DNA of 8,889 nucleotides from an uncultured Ilumatobacter sp. Its GTDB lineage: Bacteria > Actinomycetota > Acidimicrobiia > Acidimicrobiales > Ilumatobacteraceae. Positions 6,641 to 8,889 of the stretch are shown here, in pieces. Both the position numbers and the translations under genes were made by a program. Location: assembly GCA_937891565.1 (NCBI GenBank), contig CALAHA010000067.1:1-8889 (forward strand). Reading direction: 5' to 3'. A model generated the notes under the pieces. It saw only the letters and a list, made by a program, of their open reading frames with translations, searched no databases and was not told the DNA's origin. Position 1 is the first letter of the stretch. Each line of letters starts with the position of its first letter.

Positions 6641-7644
6641 TGGCAGGCACCGGTAAAGCACACCTGCGTGACGGTGACAAGGTCCTGAGCATCGAGGACC
6701 TTGTCGTCGAGTTCAAGGTCGGCCGTGACAGCACGGTCAAGGCCGTTTCCGGCATCAGTTTCGACGTCTTGCGCGGCGAAACGCTCGGCATCGTCGGCGA
6801 ATCTGGCTGTGGAAAGAGCACCACCGGGCGCGCCATTATGCAGATCCCGCCACCGACCAGCGGCTCGATCATCTTCGAAGGCGCTGAGCTCACCGAGATG
6901 ACGAGCAGCGCCGTGCGCGAAGCCCGCACTCGGGTGCAGATGATCTTCCAGGACCCTGTGTCGTCGCTCAACCCACGTCGCTCGGTTCGTGACAGCGTGC
7001 TCGAGCCGCTCGAGATCTGGAAGCGTGGCACCAAGGAAGAACGCAACAAGCTCGTCGATGAGATCCTCGAGTCAGTCGGTATCGACCCGGCGCGTGCTGC
7101 CGAAAGCAAGCCGCACCAGTTCTCGGGCGGTCAATGTCAGCGCATCTCCGTGGCCCGAGCCCTTGTGCTCGACCCCACGCTGATCATCTGCGACGAGCCC
7201 GTCTCCGCGCTTGATGTGTCGGTACAGGCGCAGGTCCTCAACCTGTTGGAAGACCTGAAAGAGAAGTTTGGCCTTACCCTGGTGTTCATTGCTCACGACC
7301 TCGCAGTCGTGAAGAACATCAGCGACCGAGTCGCTGTGATGTACCTCGGCAAGCTGTGCGAAGTCGCCTCGAGCGACGATCTCTACGCCCGCCCAGCGCA
7401 TCCGTACACGAACGTGCTGCTCGATTCGATCCCCGAACCCGACCCCGAGGCCGACCATTCCGTCGGCAAGATCGTCGGCGAGCCACCATCGCCGATCTCT
7501 CCCCCATCAGGCTGCCGGTTCCATCCGCGTTGTGCGTACGCGACCGACATCTGCACCAGGCAAGAACCTCAGTTGCGACCAATGGGCGACGGCCACTTCG
7601 TGGCGTGCCACCATCCGGTCGAAACTCCGGTCGAGATCCGTTGA
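6640..7644 (+). CDS. dppF: ABC importer ATPase, DppF/OppF-like
   Basis: This 334-residue ATPase is the partner of the preceding one; the two are expected to form a heterodimer under the permeases. It has Walker A GESGCGKS (53-60), Q-loop Q104 in MIFQDPVSSLNPR (101-113), signature FSGGQCQR (161-168), Walker B LIICDE (181-186) and H-loop H219. PPSGCRFHPRC (288-298) opens the oligopeptide extension. Its cysteines are C292, C298, C305 and C323, the same arrangement as in the first ATPase. The segment PPPTSGSIIFEG after Walker A is typical of the OppF/DppF branch. The ATG at 6640 shares one base with the upstream stop. This is the last gene of the operon; no clear hairpin plus T-run follows it. 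Confidence 0.95.
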   Translation: MAGTGKAHLRDGDKVLSIEDLVVEFKVGRDSTVKAVSGISFDVLRGETLGIVGESGCGKSTTGRAIMQIPPPTSGSIIFEGAELTEMTSSAVREARTRVQMIFQDPVSSLNPRRSVRDSVLEPLEIWKRGTKEERNKLVDEILESVGIDPARAAESKPHQFSGGQCQRISVARALVLDPTLIICDEPVSALDVSVQAQVLNLLEDLKEKFGLTLVFIAHDLAVVKNISDRVAVMYLGKLCEVASSDDLYARPAHPYTNVLLDSIPEPDPEADHSVGKIVGEPPSPISPPSGCRFHPRCAYATDICTRQEPQLRPMGDGHFVACHHPVETPVEIR

Positions 7645-7673
7645 GGCTGCCGTCAGGACCTGTTTCCGGCTGC

Positions 7674-7679
7674 TAGCTT
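7674..7679 (+). promoter_or_regulatory. Candidate -10 box of a leaderless promoter
   Basis: TAGCTT fits TAnnnT and ends 6 bases before a GTG at 7686. That is the spacing expected when transcription starts on the first base of the start codon. No good -35 hexamer is visible. It could drive the small ORF and the downstream glycosyltransferase gene. It is the only support for that start, which has no Shine-Dalgarno. Confidence 0.3.
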
Positions 7680-7685
7680 CCTGCC

Positions 7686-7820
7686 GTGTCCGCGTCTGTA
7701 AATCAGCTCATTTGTGAGCGTCTCATCGACACCGGTGCCACGCTGTCGTGGTACCGCCTTGGTCGCGATGCACCGACGTCAACGGAATCCACGGAGTTTC
7801 GTGTGAGGCATATCTGGTGA
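7686..7820 (+). CDS. Possible small ORF (44 aa) ahead of the glycosyltransferase gene
   Basis: A GTG-initiated ORF runs for 44 codons and stops three bases before the ATG of the next gene (TGACTGATG), so translational coupling is possible. It begins MSASVNQLICERLIDTG and ends RVRHIW. I do not recognise the family. About two thirds of its third codon positions are G or C, compatible with coding but not decisive in this GC-rich DNA. It has no membrane segment or known motif; a single Cys is at residue 10. It could be a real small protein, a leader peptide, the remnant of a larger gene, or chance. The leaderless-type -10 box is the main point in its favour. Confidence 0.3.
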   Translation: MSASVNQLICERLIDTGATLSWYRLGRDAPTSTESTEFRVRHIW

Positions 7821-7823
7821 CTG

Positions 7824-8889
7824 ATGCGTGACGATGAGCTGAATACGGCCACGATTGACCGCCCACGCGGCGGCCGACTGGCCAACTTCCTGAACGAGTT
7901 TTCATCGCCCAGCGCAACCTCGATTCGTGACGACTTCGCCGATAAATCGTTCCGTCGAGCAATTGTCGTTGGGCTCATTGCCTATGTCGTTACACGGCTC
8001 TGCCTCATCGCCGGTGCCGGAGTCCGCGCGGCACAGCGTGTCGTCGACGTCCGCAAAGACATCCAGCTCGGGATTCTCGACGAGATCGAGCCGTCCGCCG
8101 GGTCGACGATCAGCAACGTGCTGACGTCGTGGGACGGCCGTTGGTATCTCGAGATCGTCCGTTTCGGCTACCCCAAGTCGATCCCTGTCGACATCACCTA
8201 CAACCAACTTGAAGCTCGCGCCGCGTTTTTCCCCGTCTACCCGTGGCTGGTGCGTGTCATCGATTTCGTGCTGCCGGGGGGCGACACCCTGGCCGCGCTG
8301 TTCACCAACTTCATCCTCGGCGCCATCTCGGTGGTCTTAGTCGGGCTCTTGGCTCGGCGGTTGTTCAGTAATGCGGTGGCGGCCCGTTCGATGACTCTGT
8401 ACACGGTGTTCCCCGGCAGCTTCGTGCTGTCATTCGCCTACGCCGAGGCAACATTTATCGTCCTGGCTGCACTGTGCCTGCTCTTTTTGATCGAAGAGCG
8501 CTGGGTACTCGCAGGCATCGCCGCGGCGATCGGCACCGGAACCAGACCGAACGGCGTGGCGCTGGTCGCTGCATGTGTCGTCGCTGCGGCGCTGGCAATC
8601 TGGCGTCGACGCGATTGGATGTCGCTCGTTCCGGTTGTCTTGTCGCCCCTCGGGTTCATTGGGTTCCAGCTGTATGTCGACGCCCAGGCCGGCGAACGCG
8701 GAGCCTGGTTCCGCGTGCAGCGCGAGGCCTGGTCCGAAGGCACGAGCTTTGGGGCAACCGCGATTGCGAATACGTTTGGCTTCGTCAAGAGCCCGTTGAG
8801 TTCGCCTGCCGACGCCCTCACAGCGCTCTGCCTATTGGCGCTCGCGGGAATGCTCTGGGCGGGACCTGCCGCCTTCGGCAAGGAAATCA
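7824..8889 (+). CDS. PIG-V-like GT-C membrane glycosyltransferase, partial at C-terminus
   Basis: I translated 355 codons from the ATG at 7824 to the window edge. The protein resembles the PIG-V branch of GT-C glycosyltransferases, which use lipid-phosphate sugars (dolichol- or polyprenyl-phosphate mannose) on the outer face of the membrane. After a polar N-terminus the first helix is at about 45-66. A long external loop follows with SWDGRWYLEIVRFGYP (102-117), where the Asp after Trp is the likely catalytic acidic residue, then FFPVYPWLVR (135-144). Further helices include FPGSFVLSFAYAEATF (196-211) and TRPNGVAL (240-247), both matching PIG-V-type motifs. An in-frame stop six bases upstream fixes the start; GGTG lies 4 bases before it. 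Family members usually have about 400 residues or more, so the end is missing. In bacteria the acceptor is unknown; cell-envelope mannosylation is an inference. Confidence 0.85.
   Translation, partial: MRDDELNTATIDRPRGGRLANFLNEFSSPSATSIRDDFADKSFRRAIVVGLIAYVVTRLCLIAGAGVRAAQRVVDVRKDIQLGILDEIEPSAGSTISNVLTSWDGRWYLEIVRFGYPKSIPVDITYNQLEARAAFFPVYPWLVRVIDFVLPGGDTLAALFTNFILGAISVVLVGLLARRLFSNAVAARSMTLYTVFPGSFVLSFAYAEATFIVLAALCLLFLIEERWVLAGIAAAIGTGTRPNGVALVAACVVAAALAIWRRRDWMSLVPVVLSPLGFIGFQLYVDAQAGERGAWFRVQREAWSEGTSFGATAIANTFGFVKSPLSSPADALTALCLLALAGMLWAGPAAFGKEI

Noticed and set aside
5723..6661. Long minus-strand open frame (over 300 codons) inside the first ATPase gene
   Set aside because: Long antisense openings are common in GC-rich genes. 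The plus strand has Walker A, signature, Walker B and H-loop in order, so this is a shadow.
7645..7685. Possible terminator after the importer operon
   Set aside because: Only tiny palindromes (CAGGACCTG, GCTAGC) are present, with no stem and T-run, so no terminator is called.

Overview
The window looks like chromosomal DNA of a high-GC, Gram-positive-type actinobacterium. The evidence is GC-rich third codon positions, GTG starts, a lipoprotein-anchored solute-binding protein, stop/start overlaps within operons, and genes whose -10-like box lies only 6-7 bases before the start codon (leaderless style). The acidic, Asp/Glu-rich secreted protein would suit a marine or freshwater acidimicrobial lineage, but this is only an impression. 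No tRNA, rRNA, CRISPR array, insertion sequence or phage gene was seen.

Left part (1-1760, minus strand). Two genes encode subunits of a molybdenum hydroxylase of the xanthine dehydrogenase/CO dehydrogenase family: the FAD-binding medium subunit (420-1274) and the [2Fe-2S] small subunit (1-423, cut by the window edge). They overlap by ATGA. The catalytic molybdopterin subunit should lie just outside the left edge. Upstream of them is a short gene (1440-1679) for a DUF5522-type mini-protein ending in a CC-x3-C-x2-C cluster.

Middle (1680-7644). A divergent intergenic region of about 190 bases carries a weak promoter candidate and a perfect palindrome that matches the CRP/FNR spacing GTGA-N6-TCAC. 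It is followed by a complete five-gene ABC importer operon of the peptide/opine/nickel (Dpp/Opp) type on the plus strand: lipoprotein substrate-binding protein, two permeases and two ATPases. The last four genes are joined by ATGA, GTGA and TGATG overlaps, so they are almost certainly co-translated. The lipoprotein captures substrate outside the membrane, the two permeases form the channel and the two ATPases drive it. The substrate cannot be read from the sequence.

Right part (7645-8889, plus strand). A gap of about 180 bases contains a possible leaderless 44-codon ORF ending three bases before the next gene. That gene is a PIG-V-like GT-C membrane glycosyltransferase which runs off the right edge.

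The window is mostly well-known gene families in an ordinary arrangement. I see no convincing new multi-gene system. The points most worth a second look are the CRP-like operator with a nested hairpin, the DUF5522 mini-gene, the small ORF before the glycosyltransferase, and the repeat-built linker and paired cysteines of the binding protein.
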